Positions 1-12,000 of a stretch of 64,000 bases of DNA are shown piece by piece. The notes beneath the pieces are model-generated. The model searched no databases, was not told the DNA's origin, and worked only from the letters and a program-made list of their open reading frames with translations. Both the position numbers and the translations under genes were made by a program. Numbering within the stretch: position 1 is the first letter of the stretch; every line of letters begins with the position of its first letter. Origin of the DNA: Ostrinia nubilalis (taxonomy: Eukaryota > Arthropoda > Insecta > Lepidoptera > Crambidae); NCBI RefSeq assembly GCF_963855985.1, contig NC_087093.1, forward strand, positions 6,517,501 through 6,581,500, given 5' to 3'.

Positions 1-1725
1 AATGTGTGCAATTTGGAATAGCTCGGCACGGATTAAAATCGTAATTTCTATGAACGTAACATATCTATAGTTCTTTAATATCATTGCCAGACGCTGTTTT
101 ATCAATTGTTCAAAAATTTTACCTACACACGACGTTAGAGCTATCGGACGATAAGAGTCTGGACAATTTTTATCTTTATTCGGTTTTAATATTGGAACTA
201 AGCAGTCAGTCTTCCATTGACCTGGAATCAGATTTTCCTTCCACAAACTATTCATGATAAATAGAAATTTTAATAGGTTTTGTTTATTTAATTTTTTTAA
301 CATTTTGTAAGAGATAAAATCCAAGCCGCAAGCGGTGTCCTTTCGTGATTTGATCGCTGATATAAGCTCAGTAAATGTAAACATGCTTAACAGATAAGAA
401 TTTGCATTACTTGCTGTATGATTAGTGAAATCTAATGGTGGCGATTCTGCATGGTCTGGAGTGTATTTCGTAAGAAAATCATGAACCCAAAGCGGACAAG
501 AATCGTTCTGCGAAAACTTGCAATTATTACTTTTATTAAATTTACGTAAAGTATTCCAAATATGAGATATGGGAGTAAATCTACTTAAATTAGAACAAAA
601 TTCTTTCCAACTCTCAATTTTTTCTGTATTAATAACACGCTTTTTCAGGGCTTGTAATTTTTTAAAATGTACATAATTTTCAGGAGTAGGGTCATTTTTG
701 AATTGCACGTAAGCTTCTTTCGAGTTTTGTACAGCATTAGCACAGCGATCATTCCACCAAGGAACCGAAAGACGTTTAGACTTTATAACTGACGATCTGT
801 GTGGAACGAAACGTTGAGATTGACTTTTTTTATTTGAGTTTGGCATTGACATATTTACAGCTGACTTGATGATGTCACAAAAGTTGTTGTACAATTCCAA
901 AACATTACTATTGGACACTGTAAAATCATTCAACATTTCATTGACTAACTTTGAGTAATGTTTCCAATTAACTAGTTTAAGATTAGGATGATCAGGGATA
1001 TCAGTACCTGCTGGCATGTATGTTAGACGTGGTTGCGATGCAGTTGGTAATAGTTGTATTGAGGTTATGGTGGGTAAATGATAACTACCAAGTGGATCAT
1101 CGTGCACTTTCCAGTCACAGGATAAAGCTAAACAGGGGCTCACCATAGTCAAGTCGAGTCCGTTCGGTCTCCAGACATGTGTTCCCACAGTCGTGGCCTG
1201 CTTATCATTTAATAAAACTAAATCACAATCATCTAAACTATCTAAAATATCTCGTCCTCGACTGTCTACAGTGTTACAGCCCCATATGGTATGATGGGCG
1301 TTAAAATCTCCAGCTACAATAACTGGCTTTGGCAAACTTACTATTAAATCTGAAAATTTCTTTATATGAAATCTAGGTGAACTATTAGTAGGACAATAAA
1401 CTGAAACTATTGTGTATGATTTATTATTGATTGTGATTTGAACTGCTAAGTTTTGTAATGAGTTATCAAAATAAGTTTGAAGTCTACAATATTGAATTCT
1501 TTCATGAATCAGAATGGCTACTCCATTATGATCATTTCCACAGTCATTTCGCTCTATTTTATAACCTTTAACCTTAAATTTGTGAATAGGCTTAAGCCAA
1601 GTCTCAGATATTACAGCAATATCTATACAATTATCATAAATAAACTTAGTAAATAAATTGCGATTGCACAGAAAGCTCTGAGCATTCCATTGAACTATAT
1701 TTATTTGGTCTTCGAATTTGATGAA
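1..1725 (-). CDS. LINE ORF2, partial: AP endonuclease and start of reverse transcriptase
   Basis: The frame is open from about 1725 to the window edge and has no ATG near its start, as is common for downstream LINE ORFs that overlap ORF1. It begins with an endonuclease signature, INIVQWNAQSFLCNRNLF, then ISETWLKP, then HNGVAILIH (nucleic-acid cleavage motifs). Further in come VIVAGDFNAHHTIWG and the conserved DLTMVSP region that closes the endonuclease domain. The last residues before the edge (KTDCLVPILKPNKDK, then SYRPIALTSCVGKIFEQLI) are the first reverse-transcriptase motifs. The rest of the RT lies outside. ORF2 overlaps the ORF1 end by about 25 bp. The function is target-site nicking and target-primed reverse transcription. 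Confidence 0.88.
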
Positions 1726-2870
1726 TTAAAATTTTTACTGAAAGTGTCTGTAAGAATATCTAAAATGTTTTTGGATGAAATAGTTGTGTTGTTGCTTTTA
1801 TTTAATGTTATAATTTTAACTATTGACTCTATTAAAAGATTCATTACCGTTGCATCAGAGTTCAATATAGACATTAAGTTGTTTTCAGGCTTTGATAAGT
1901 ATTTATTATTTGTTCTTAATTCTGGAAAGGTTTGTTTACTAGATATGTCTGCATAAGTGGGAGCTTTAACAAATTTCACTCTATTTTCTTGTATTTTCTT
2001 TTGTTTTATTGGACATTGTGCTGAAATACTAATATGGTTTCCTTTGCAATGAGAACATACTGCATTTTCTTTAGGAGTTGGACAATCTTTATAATTGTGT
2101 CCATTACTGCAAATTGAGCACCGTTCCTCGTTCTTACAATACTTGGAAATGTGACCATACCTCTGGCAGCGGTAACATTGCTTAACTGGAGGGATGTACT
2201 GGGTGATGCTGTGCCTCCAGCCGCCCAGCTCCACGAAGTCTGGCAGGGTCGTCGCCGCAAAAGTGATGGCGACTGTCCCTGTGGGCTGACGGGAGAAACC
2301 TTCAGTTGTGGTGTCTTTGCGGAAGAATCTGCGAACGCTGATAATCTTCTTGCTACTGCTCAACATGGTAAAGATTTTTTTGTTATTGTACTTTATAGGC
2401 ACATTTCGAATTATCCCCGTGGTTTCGGTGGATGAAGCTGGAATGCTGGCTTTGAACTGATTATCACTTAAGAAGGTTTTATTATTCAGTAGTGCATTGG
2501 CTAGACCTGGCTTTTCAAAGTAGACTCCTATTTTGTACTTGTTGAGTGCTTTCAAATACTTAACGCCTTTATTGTACCTTCTCAGAACGTTGGAAAGAGA
2601 TAATAAATCTCTGGTACCAATGGGCCTCTGGCTATCAGCTGACTCTATGAAGACTACGAATTCAAAAGCTGCAGAGTCCTCTGGGTATAACCTGGTGTAG
2701 TCAGTAACATAATACGGAACAAGAACACTTCCCTGACCATCCTCCACCTCGGAATCTGATGAACTGGTATCGCCGTTGCTGCGATCGCCCGGATCCAAAT
2801 CGGTGACCTCCACTTTTTTCCTTTTTTTACTACCCCTCCCCATCGTCTTAATAAACTTTCCTAACAACAA
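1701..2870 (-). CDS. LINE ORF1, gag-like nucleic-acid-binding protein with CCHC knuckles
   Basis: 389 residues from the first ATG; an internal Met nine residues in (MGRGSKKRKK) is an alternative start. The N-terminus is basic then acidic (KKRKK, then a Ser/Asp-rich stretch). An RRM-like middle is followed by three cysteine knuckles around residues 230-290: CYRCQRYGHISKYC, CSICSNGHNYKDC and CSHCKGNHISISAQC. This is the usual ORF1 layout of arthropod I/Jockey-type elements, in which the protein packages the RNA and acts as a chaperone. The stop at 1701 overlaps the ORF2 frame. Confidence 0.9.
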   Translation of the reverse strand: MLLGKFIKTMGRGSKKRKKVEVTDLDPGDRSNGDTSSSDSEVEDGQGSVLVPYYVTDYTRLYPEDSAAFEFVVFIESADSQRPIGTRDLLSLSNVLRRYNKGVKYLKALNKYKIGVYFEKPGLANALLNNKTFLSDNQFKASIPASSTETTGIIRNVPIKYNNKKIFTMLSSSKKIISVRRFFRKDTTTEGFSRQPTGTVAITFAATTLPDFVELGGWRHSITQYIPPVKQCYRCQRYGHISKYCKNEERCSICSNGHNYKDCPTPKENAVCSHCKGNHISISAQCPIKQKKIQENRVKFVKAPTYADISSKQTFPELRTNNKYLSKPENNLMSILNSDATVMNLLIESIVKIITLNKSNNTTISSKNILDILTDTFSKNFNSSNSKTK

Positions 2871-2960
2871 AAATCTAACAGATTTAGTTTTATTAATTTA
2901 AAACTTTCGGAAGCGCGCCTTGCCACTTCGAAGTTTCCCGCCTTTTTTTCTTTCAGTTTT

Positions 2961-3201
2961 GTTACAATGACGTTTAGACATTGACAGTTTATTTTTTTTA
3001 GAATTTTTCGGCTTCGGATCGAGTCCATTATATCCACAGCTGCTGCAGCTTAAGGACGACGCACACTTATCTCTCGGAAAGGGAACTCGAATTGTTCAGT
3101 ATTCTTTTTATGAAACTTCCTACTGCAAGTACTGCAGCGAACACCTATCGAAATCGTAACAAACAACCTCTATTGGACAAGCCCACGAACCGTGTTACAT
3201 G
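2961..3201. other. non-coding spacer between LINE 5' end and palindrome cluster
   Basis: I see no coding exon, RNA gene or repeat pair here. It includes short dyads such as CAGCTGCTGCAGCT near 3038. It may be distal upstream sequence of Mea1. Confidence 0.4.
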
Positions 3202-3333
3202 GTCAACTAGCTTACGGCTCCCGTATGATACGGGAGCCGTAAGCTAGTTGACTTTTCTGGATACGGGCCGTATCCAGAAAAGACGCGTCTCTTCGTCCAC
3301 CCTTGCGCACCCTTTCGCAGATACAAATCGTAT
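3202..3333. repeat. tandem cluster of near-perfect palindromes
   Basis: There are four consecutive dyads. Arms 3202-3226 and 3228-3252 are a perfect 25-bp inverted repeat around one base (3227). Arms 3252-3266 and 3268-3282 are a perfect 15-bp inverted repeat around one base (3267), sharing base 3252 with the first. Bases 3281-3290 (AGACGCGTCT) are a perfect 10-bp palindrome. Bases 3321-3333 form a weaker ATAC-n5-GTAT dyad. All except the third have ATAC/GTAT at the centre. The cluster lies about 320-450 bp upstream of the Mea1 ATG. Its origin (MITE termini, operator-like site or assembly fold-back) is unknown. Confidence 0.9.
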
Positions 3334-3479
3334 AGATATTGAATTTTTTAAGCGTGACCGATTTTTGTGCGAAGCGATTAGTGTGCTGTGACCTTTATAC
3401 TGGGAATAATCGATTGAGATATCCAAAGCCGTAAAATTAATTAAAAAAAAGTGCTGTCAATGTCAGGTGAATGTCAAAC

Positions 3480-3649
3480 CAATTCGGGTCGGTGTTTGCA
3501 TGGTTTGCATTTTTGGTGTTTTGTTGCAGCACTTTTTGCAGATGCAGACGCTATAGTTCTACTTTTGTGATTGTTTTAATTAATTTACACTGCTGTGAAA
3601 ATATCTCTGTAAAACCGCAAGCGAGGAAATAAAGTTAGAAGCCTATAAA
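3480..3649 (+). promoter_or_regulatory. probable Mea1 5' UTR and proximal promoter
   Basis: This is the stretch immediately upstream of the Mea1 start codon. No convincing TATA box is visible and the transcription start is not resolved. The context AAAATGG at the ATG is favourable for initiation. Assigned from position only. Confidence 0.35.
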
Positions 3650-4643
3650 ATGGTATGTGACGGCCCTGACCCGCCTGAGAACAACGGGAATGATCTGATA
3701 CCACCCCCACGACACGATTTATTGATGAACGGTAATCTGGACGAGGGTAGCGATGATGAGCAGAATGAGCACTTTGGCTATGAACCCTTGCCCCAAGGTC
3801 CCGACGCTGTACACTCCGACCACGACCTAAGTGATGAAGATGCTGAGGTAATTACTGTATAATTTAGTGTTACTACACTACTGTGCAATGATTTATTATG
3901 TATACTAGTGTGTTGACAGAGTGTCTTGTGCTGCTTCGTCTCATTTATTGTCCGAAGCATTGGTATGGTTAAAGTAATACTGAGTGTAAGTAAATAAACT
4001 TTTTACAAACCTATTTGCAGAAAATAACTTACTTTGATTACTATTAGTAGATAAAAATAATGTTTACCATCAATTTGATTGAGAATTAATTTTATTATTT
4101 CAGAATCTTCCTGCAACTGAGCCACAAAATGATGTCCCTGTGATAGAATCAATGGATTCAATACTAACAAGAGAAGTTTGGAGTGCACCTCAAAGATCAG
4201 AATCAATTCAAATGGACCATGATCGAGCTCAGCAAGTAAGGATTTACATATCATTTCCTCAACTGAATACATTTTGTTGCTTACTGTATTTTTTTTTAAA
4301 TATAGGCTAAATAATGTTTGTAGTTTGTCATAAGAAATTGTAGTACCTAAGATAAAATTTCAAATGGTCTGGCCCAAATTCAAAATCTGTCTTGTACTTC
4401 CTTTAGTACATATTATTATTATTATATGCATTAAAAGAGTTCAAAGAACAAAAAAAATTAATTAACTATCTTTACTACTACTATCTACTTTTTGATTGTT
4501 ATTTATATTTTAAGGTGATGTCTGCAATGGCAAATTTTGCCTTACCACAAGCATCCATACCAGAGTGGGCACAAACTATCACTGAAGAACAATGGAAACA
4601 GACACTTAACGATAGAATAGAAAAATTAAGAAACAACAGGTAA
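3650..4643 (+). CDS. Mea1: male-enhanced antigen 1 homologue (Mea1), three exons
   Basis: Exons 3650-3847, 4104-4235 and 4515-4643 all join in phase 0 through GT/AG introns (GAG|gtaatt, ttcag|AAT, CAA|gtaagg, taag|GTG) to give 152 residues. The N-terminal half is acidic and disordered, with GYEPLPQG resembling the Y-x-PL-x-Q motif of MEA1. The C-terminal block (about residues 111-150, FALPQASIPEWAQTITEEQW) matches the conserved C-terminal signature of the family, a hydrophobic P-x-W-A-x-x-I-x-x-x-QW pattern. MEA1 is a small conserved animal protein, first described from testis, with no established biochemical role. The stop TAA directly follows AGG at 4640. That AG|gtaatg could also be read as a splice donor, but family length favours a stop here. 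A poly(A) signal AATAAA follows at 4708-4713. The gene converges on the serpin downstream. Confidence 0.88.
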
Positions 4644-5938
4644 TGTTAGTTATTTATTAGTGTGTATTTTTAAGTTTAATATTGATCAAATGTATTTATT
4701 GAAAGAAAATAAATATTGCTATGTTATTCCATATTGAGTTTCAAGTATCACCATTTACCTAGTCCAATTAATGTTTCCTATGGTAAAACTATGATCCTTA
4801 ATTATAATGCTTGTGCTTGATTACTTGTTTACCTTGAGTTGGAAATAATAGGAAGAATAACTAAAATTCATTTATTAATTTTGACATCACATTTATTAAA
4901 ATTGCAAAACATTACAGGAAAATTAAAAAATCCTTAAAAGAAAACAATTTTATTAAAATTATAACATTATGGTTTGTATGGAATCTGAATAATGTATGTT
5001 GCCTGACAATCTATTATTAATTACATAAAAAAGTTCAGTTATTAAAGCTTTTTTTTTTGTGATTTTTACCATATCATGAGATTCACCATTCAAATGAGAA
5101 AAAAAAAATTAGCTAAGACATAAACAGTAAAATATCCCTGATTTGCATTTACACAATTCAAATCAAATAACCCATAATTTTTACTCGACTACAGTGTAGT
5201 AAAATTTTCGATCTCCCTGCTCTTGATTATTTAAAAAAAAATCGCTAAAGAAGATTGTAATTAATGTGTCAATGGCCTCTGTGTTTCTTAAATTGGGATG
5301 GGATAAATTATACAGGTACAAATTCGATCGAAATTGAATCGTGATTGTAGGTAATTGGTTTAATTCGTCACGTAAAATTGGTTGTTAAAACCTGTTTCTT
5401 TCTTATATCAAAACAATTTTGTTCTGATTATGTCATGCATAAAACGTAGTTATGTATGTTACAAAATAAGATTTGTGTTCGACTCCGAGCGCGATAAATC
5501 GTGACAATCGCACTTTGTAATTTGTGGGTCTACCCTCTATCACTTATGGGTACGTCGTTTTTGTGTTTTCTGTCACTGTCGCTCATGCCAGTAATGTCGC
5601 TGTTGCAAAGAAGGGATAAATAAAATCGAAATTACGGAAATAATTATAAAGAGTAGGTCATAAGGTAACGCCGCGCCGTTGCATAAAATATGACAGAAAC
5701 ATTCTTGATTGTCGAAATCCCGTTAGGGCGCAGCATACTACTGAAAAGACATGAGGTGGGTGTACTTTTGACAGTACAACCTGACTAACCTGTCTACTTA
5801 CAGAGGGCCAATGAACTCTCGGTGTAATTATATTAAAATTGATATTATTATTTACATGTGATAATATTTGGTTCCTCTTCTTTTAGATTATTGCTAAATT
5901 AGTGTTAATTTAATATCCGGAACATGTATCAGAGACTT
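4644..5938. other. intergenic, tail-to-tail between Mea1 and the serpin
   Basis: AT-rich sequence with the 3' UTRs of both convergent genes. It contains AATAAA at 4708 on the plus strand and several poly-T/poly-A runs. I see no ORF, exon or paired repeat. Confidence 0.5.
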
Positions 5939-6093
5939 TTACTCAATAGTTGGGTCGAACACTATAGCGCTAAACGTAACCAGTTTGGTCTTCTCGTTCC
6001 TGATGAATAGATAGAATGGCGAGTCTGCGTAGAACGTCTCCGCCGTACGCGCCATCACCGCGCTGGTCGCAGCCACTGCTTCGGTGCCGTATT
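5939..6093 (-). CDS. serpin terminal exon: reactive-centre loop and C-terminus
   Basis: This exon supplies the hinge EYGTEAVAAT (its Glu codon is split with the previous exon), which fits the inhibitory consensus: Glu at P17, Gly at P15, Thr at P14 and small residues at P12-P9. The loop continues SAVMARTAETF into the ADSPFYLFI strand. Counting 17 residues places Thr at P1, with Arg at P2. A hinge one residue shorter would make Arg P1 and predict trypsin-like targets. Placing the loop in its own short last exon is the arrangement that permits alternative loop exons in some insect serpins. I found no second loop exon in the neighbourhood. Confidence 0.85.
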
Positions 6094-9000
6094 CTGTGCA
6101 AAATATATTTCTATTAGTTACATAAATAGTTTCAGAATGTTTTTCTGTATGGAGAAGATGGGTTATGGTATCTATCTGCCCTTACTCCATCACGAAACGC
6201 TCTAGTTTTTGCAAACAGGGAGCTTTCGTATAAGTACACTTTTCTCACATAAATAAACTGTAGTCTATATGCAGATTGATCTAAATGTTTATTTATTTGC
6301 GCTGTTTATGGACTTATTGAAGTGTTAGTGAGTTATTTATCACTTATTATACTTTTAACTAAATGACTAAGCTGCGCAGCGCCGTTACATTAACAGTACG
6401 ATGTGACTCAGCCAGCAGTACCGACAGCTAATTTGCGTAACATATGCATACAAATATGTTGAAAGACTCACCGTCTATAGTCATTTTGACTTCATGCATC
6501 ACTGAGTCGACGTGCACGGACGGGTTGACAAACCCGTTGACCATGTCCTTTAGTGTGCGCGCCTCGCCCTCGCCTGTGTTTATTCGGCTTATCAACTCCT
6601 CTTCATTGGTATTAGCAACTTGATCGCTCTCCAGCATGACAGCGAAATTCGCAACTCCAGGTGTGAACATCGATCTGGCACCCAACCCACTCAAAGTATC
6701 CTTCAAGTCTACCTTACTTTCAAGCTTCATTTTAGGGAAACGAATGACACACTTCTTCCTCTTCATGTGATCTATCAATTTATCAATCTTTTCGTAATCT
6801 AAACGATCTAGTAAATCAGTTAAGTTAACACGCTTTGGTAATCTTGGTTTTATTACGTACATCGTTGTCACTGTATCGTTGTACGGCAAAGCAATCATCT
6901 GTAAGCCTGAAATGTAAAACATTTTTTTTTTTCAAATAATGGATATTGAAAACAGCATTAAGTTTTCACATTTTCATTGATTCCTTACCATCTTCAAATG
7001 AAAAAATGTAGTCAAAATCTCCGAAATTAGCCATCAAATCTACCAGCACTTCTTTGGTTGGCGTTTGGAAGGGTAACCTGAAGGAGAGGATAAAAATATA
7101 GATAAAATTTTACACTTAAAGCTGCATTTTAAGTAATTAAGTAAGCTTAAGTCACTCCTGTCCTTTAGCTGTTTGTCCCTCATTGGACATCGGGAAAAAA
7201 GTTGCGATATCCGCCACGTTCATGAGTTGATTTATGTAATGTCAATTTTTATATTTCAGTTATTGCTGTTAATTGTGTAAAATCTAAATGAAAAATCTCA
7301 AAAATCAAACTTATGTGTTTGAATAACATACTTTCTCGTATACTCGGGTACGAAAGGTTCCGCCCATTGTCCGCTGAAGTAGAGGGCGCTGAGAAGCACT
7401 GCTTTTGTCGAAGCGGGCAGTGGCTGCTGCTGAAAGTTTTCTATTTTGTTGTTGGTGTGGTTACTCACCCATCTGAAATACAATGTTATTTCTTTAGATT
7501 TTTCAAATACAGTCCAACTGATTACCATTAGAACATTTAAACAAATATTAACATACACGATCAGTCAACAACAAAAACACGAATACCAAAATTTTACCTA
7601 CAACTTTTGTCTATTATGATAATAAGATAATATAGGTACATTAATTTTAGCATGCCATCTAAAATTAATGTACCTATATTATCTCATTTTTCAAAATCCT
7701 AATATAATAATACTTTTATACTTAGGAGGAAATGCCACATTGATCATGTCTAAATATTAACCTTTAACTACTGACGTGGGGGCCTCTCAGGCCTTCAAAA
7801 AGTCAAATTATTGAATTTCTCCTCTCCCACGTGCACGACACACGTGAATCTTTTAGTACCTTCGAGTTTCATTGCGCCGAGGCTGCCAACAACTGTGCAC
7901 ATGATTGCACGCGCAATTTCAGTAGGTAAATTAATTTTAAAGTTTCTCGTGGGCCTCTCAGGCCCCCACCTCAGTATTGGCGTAACTTTTTTTGTCTATA
8001 GTTTTCATTTATTTGTCGTCTTTTCTTGAAATAATTTGAAAAAATCTATAATATGGAGCCCACAATACGTCGTCCGAGAGAAAGCGTTATCTCGGAAGTA
8101 AAAATAACCAGCATTTAACGAAAAATAGAAGCACAGTAGTTTTTGGCACGTATGTTAGGAAATGATAAGCCTGTACCTGTCTATCAAGATTTAAACGATG
8201 AAACCAAGTGCCATACATGTCTTTTGAAGATTCAAATGAAATCTACATTTTAAAAACATGTATGGCTTCCTTCATTGAGCAAAGCAAGTTTATCCAGACT
8301 GTGTTTAATTCGCACTATTTGATGTATGTAATTTTTTTTCCCCTTTTTCATATTAGGATTACTGATATATCATTAGCTAAAAAGACTATTGAAAATTAAG
8401 ATTCTAAGTTGATTTGTTGAATTTATGAATACTTTTCATGATAACTTTGTGAATCATGATTTCATGAGATTTTTGCCAAAAAATGCTACATGTTTTCTAA
8501 ATATTCAAATAATACCTACTTATTAACAAATAATTTACATAAAAATCGTTTTACTGTATTTAAATATAACCACTATTAATAATTATTAAACATAAAACCG
8601 TAAAAAGATAATATATTTTAAAATATAAGCACACATATGTACGGGCCTCTCAGGCCCCCACGTCAGTATTTACGTGAAATTAAATCCACCTCAGTAGCTA
8701 AAGGTTAATAAGTATTAAGTAAGTATCTTTAAGTATTTAATTTTTTCGTGTTGCAAAGGCTGCGGTTAAAGAGCATAAAATACTTATGGCTATAAATACT
8801 CTCGTAAAACTAAAACCTCAATACCACGAAAAAGCATCGTAAGTATGGCAAAGTCAAGGTGAACATGCAACAGTGACGCAAAGATAGTGCTAACTTATGT
8901 AGGTAACTTTTAACTTAACTTTTAGATCAGTTTATGTAGGTAAATAATAGGAACTTAATAATATTACTCCATCAGTTAGCCAAGCAACAAACTGCGGGAT

Positions 9001-12000
9001 CAAACACAAATCTTTTCAGGGTTATCAGTTGTTTACAAGTTAATTTATTATGAACTGAAGTATGACTCAATTCGTATTCGGTAATTAAGTGGTCAGAATG
9101 ATTTCTGTTTACTTATTTTTGTTGCGTCTATTTTGAACGCGCTAATACGGAAAACAAAACAAGCGTAAAGCGTAGCCTGACCGGGGTATAAGGAAAAACC
9201 GTACAATACTAACTCATTAATCATTTGTTTAACTTTGTCGCCATCTTGAAAGTTAGCACGGAGAGCTTCCCCGTGGTACACCCGCTGTAGGTAGGAGCGG
9301 AATATGTCCCGGAGCCGGGACAGCTCGCTGACAAACACAGCATTTGCGTATAATGTCTTTGTGTCGTTTGCACTTAGAGACCGCAATCGCGACCCCAAAT
9401 CCTCGTGGTATTTTCGGTTCACGAGAATATCTGCGAAAAAAAAAGATAAATTGGGTATTTTATAACTTATACCACGCACGCACGCAGTCAACCGGTATCT
9501 TCCGCAACGTAAGCGCGGGTCTTTATCACAACGCAGCGGCCACAGCCGAGCTTATAATGTAGAGATAACAAATTAATTTATTTTGTTGTAGTAGTTTTTT
9601 CATCCTACAAAAACCAAAACACTATTTTATGCAGGTGCAGACGCAGAGGAAATGCTAAATAATAGTAGCACCTTATTTGGTTCCAAATGGTGCGATTTTG
9701 CAACAAAAAATTAGTCTGATGCGCTGCTGTCGACTGTACAATTAAATAAGTGTAAAAAGTTTTGGCGCGCAATAATCTAATAATTATGGAAATCACCGTA
9801 AATCTTTAGTCTTTAGCATAGCTGGGCACCGTTAATCAAATAGTTAACTTCGTTAATCGTTAAACCGTTAATAAAAAAATTAACTTCGTTAAACGTTAAA
9901 ACGTTACATTATGGAAGATTTAACGCAAGTTAACGTTAATCGTTAATCCGTTAACACATTATAATAAAACGAAAAAATAATTGTATGCAAGGTTCAAATA
10001 ATTTCGAAAGCTTGTATCGCGCATGGAATTTATTCCTCTTTTTAGCCAGTTTTGACAGTTTCAACTCCTTGCCAGACAGTTTTTTTAGGATAGCTGCCAA
10101 AGCCACGATGACCCAAACTTCATAATCCACCAACATTCTAACCTATATTGGGAGCATACGCTGAAAAACTTTCAGCTTTTATAAAATGACGTTGGTCTGG
10201 CGTTCACCAGCTCTTAGTCTATAGTATCTCAATCTCAGAGCCTTGTTCAATTACAATACAATTTAGCACCAATGTGCTCAAAAAGACAAATCCAACAAAC
10301 CCAAATTCGATGCGATTCCGCCGTTTCATTTAGGAGTTCCTATGGCCGCCTCCTGACTCCATCATTAGACCAGCTCAATGGTACCACAACAAACAATGGT
10401 AAAGTATACCAACTTGCAGCTCAATCGGTTGAGGAGAACTGGTCTTAAATTCAGTTGCAAGATTTGTCCCACACATACTAACAAGTGAAGTCAATATACA
10501 GTCATGGTGGAATTTTGTAATGCCACCTGGAGGGAAAGTACTTACTCTTAATATTGTAGATAGAAAAAAATCTAAAATCTGTTAAGAATTACACCGATCG
10601 CCGCATCGATCGTTAGGGTCAAGTATAAGGATGAAATCTCTCTAACAAACTTGATAAATCAAATGAAAGGAAATCCATAAAATCTTAAATTATTTTAATT
10701 ATGTACAGAAATAGGGATGTTTCCTGGGTAAAAAAGCAAGAGTTCTATTTAGTCCGTCAGTTAGCGTATTAAAAACTACTCGACACGTATTTTTCACTTT
10801 TTAAAACTAATGAAAATGTAAAGAGATAAAGCGTGCCAAAGTTCTAAAGAAAAGGCCCGTGACGTCAGTGAGTGCGTAAAAGTGCAGTACTTTATGACGT
10901 CGCACGGAACTTCAACGCACTATAACTTTGTAATAATTTGTTTGATTGACAATAAAAAATATGTGTCCAATATATTTTTATATTAAAATTGACGCACTAA
11001 AAAAATTTTTTTAGGAAACTAGCCTATTGTATGATAAGGTAATGAATTTTCGAAAAAATGTCGAAAACCGATGAATGCAGTTCTCTTTCTTTTCAAAAAT
11101 AAAGGAATGTTTTCTTTCAGTAAAGTTTTCTATTTGTAGTATTAAAAGTACTTTCCCTCCAGGTGGCATTACAAAATTCCACCCTGTATAAGCTTGTAAA
11201 TAAATAAATAAAAATACATTTTTTATATCGTTTCTTTCTGGTTACTGTTGTTTTGGGTTCAGAAAGTTCTGGAAGCCCGAACGTACTTGTTAGAACGCGT
11301 TTTTATAGTGTTTTTCAGCGTGCCTGCTGTATCTTTTTGGTAAATAGTAGGTAAGTACTGGATTAATGATTAACGGACTTAGGATTATTTAACGGAAGTT
11401 AACGAGTCCGTTAACATTTTTTAAAGTTAACTTAAAAGTTAATCCGTTAATAGAAATGTTAACTTCGTTAATTAACGATTAACGGATTAACGAGTTAATG
11501 CCCAGCTATGGTCTTTAGGAACATGCCTACTTACGTTAAGAAGTAAACAAAGCACGCACTAGGGAATATGGACTAGGTACCTAGATCTAGGCATATTGGA
11601 AAATTCTAGCTTGATTATCAGGTGAATATTTCAGTATGAATCTGAGTCCATGAAAAATATTTATAGCACTTAATAAGGCGTACTTTAAGTGCTATAAAGA
11701 CAAAAGGCAAATCAATCGCACCAAGCATACTTATCTATCTTATCTTTTCAAAATCAAAATCAAAAAATATTTATTCAGTTTAGACCACAAGTGGCACTTA
11801 TGAACGTCAATAGAAAATAATAAAAAAAGAAAAGGTAGCCCTTATGGGGCACTTTACACGTCTCCTTATCTTTTGGGCCCTACCAGCGCTTCGAGACAAA
11901 CATGGCAAGTGCTGAGAAGAAACGCCGGAACAAACTCAGTCACCACTTATTGCCAGGAATTATCTAACGGTAAGAATAGTCAAATTTAAGTACATCAAAT

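Larger units (their letters stand above)
1..2960 (-). mobile_element. non-LTR retrotransposon (I/Jockey-group LINE), 5' portion; 3' end beyond window
   Basis: Two overlapping minus-strand frames, a gag-like ORF1 with zinc knuckles followed by an endonuclease/RT ORF2, define a LINE running off the left edge. The 5' UTR is probably the roughly 90 bp upstream of ORF1; the exact 5' boundary near 2960 is estimated. Without the 3' end no target duplication can be checked. The ORF1 layout resembles that of the second LINE at 18722-26238, so both probably belong to related lineages. The visible part has no stop or frameshift, which suggests a recent copy. Confidence 0.9.
9809..11518. mobile_element. 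hAT-type DNA transposon remnant with 8-bp target duplication
   Basis: The exact 8-bp duplication GTCTTTAG lies at 9809-9816 and 11511-11518. The element 9817-11510 has inverted ends CATAGCTGGGCA on both sides. Each end carries a dense array of GTTAA/TTAAC motifs (9830-9960 and 11350-11500) in both orientations, typical of subterminal transposase-binding repeats in hAT elements. No hAT transposase is readable. The interior holds a foldback-related fragment and a mariner-type MITE. It sits in serpin intron 3. Confidence 0.88.

Noticed and set aside
2151..2435. Plus-strand 94-residue ORF
   Set aside because: Antisense to the zinc-knuckle/RRM region of the LINE ORF1.
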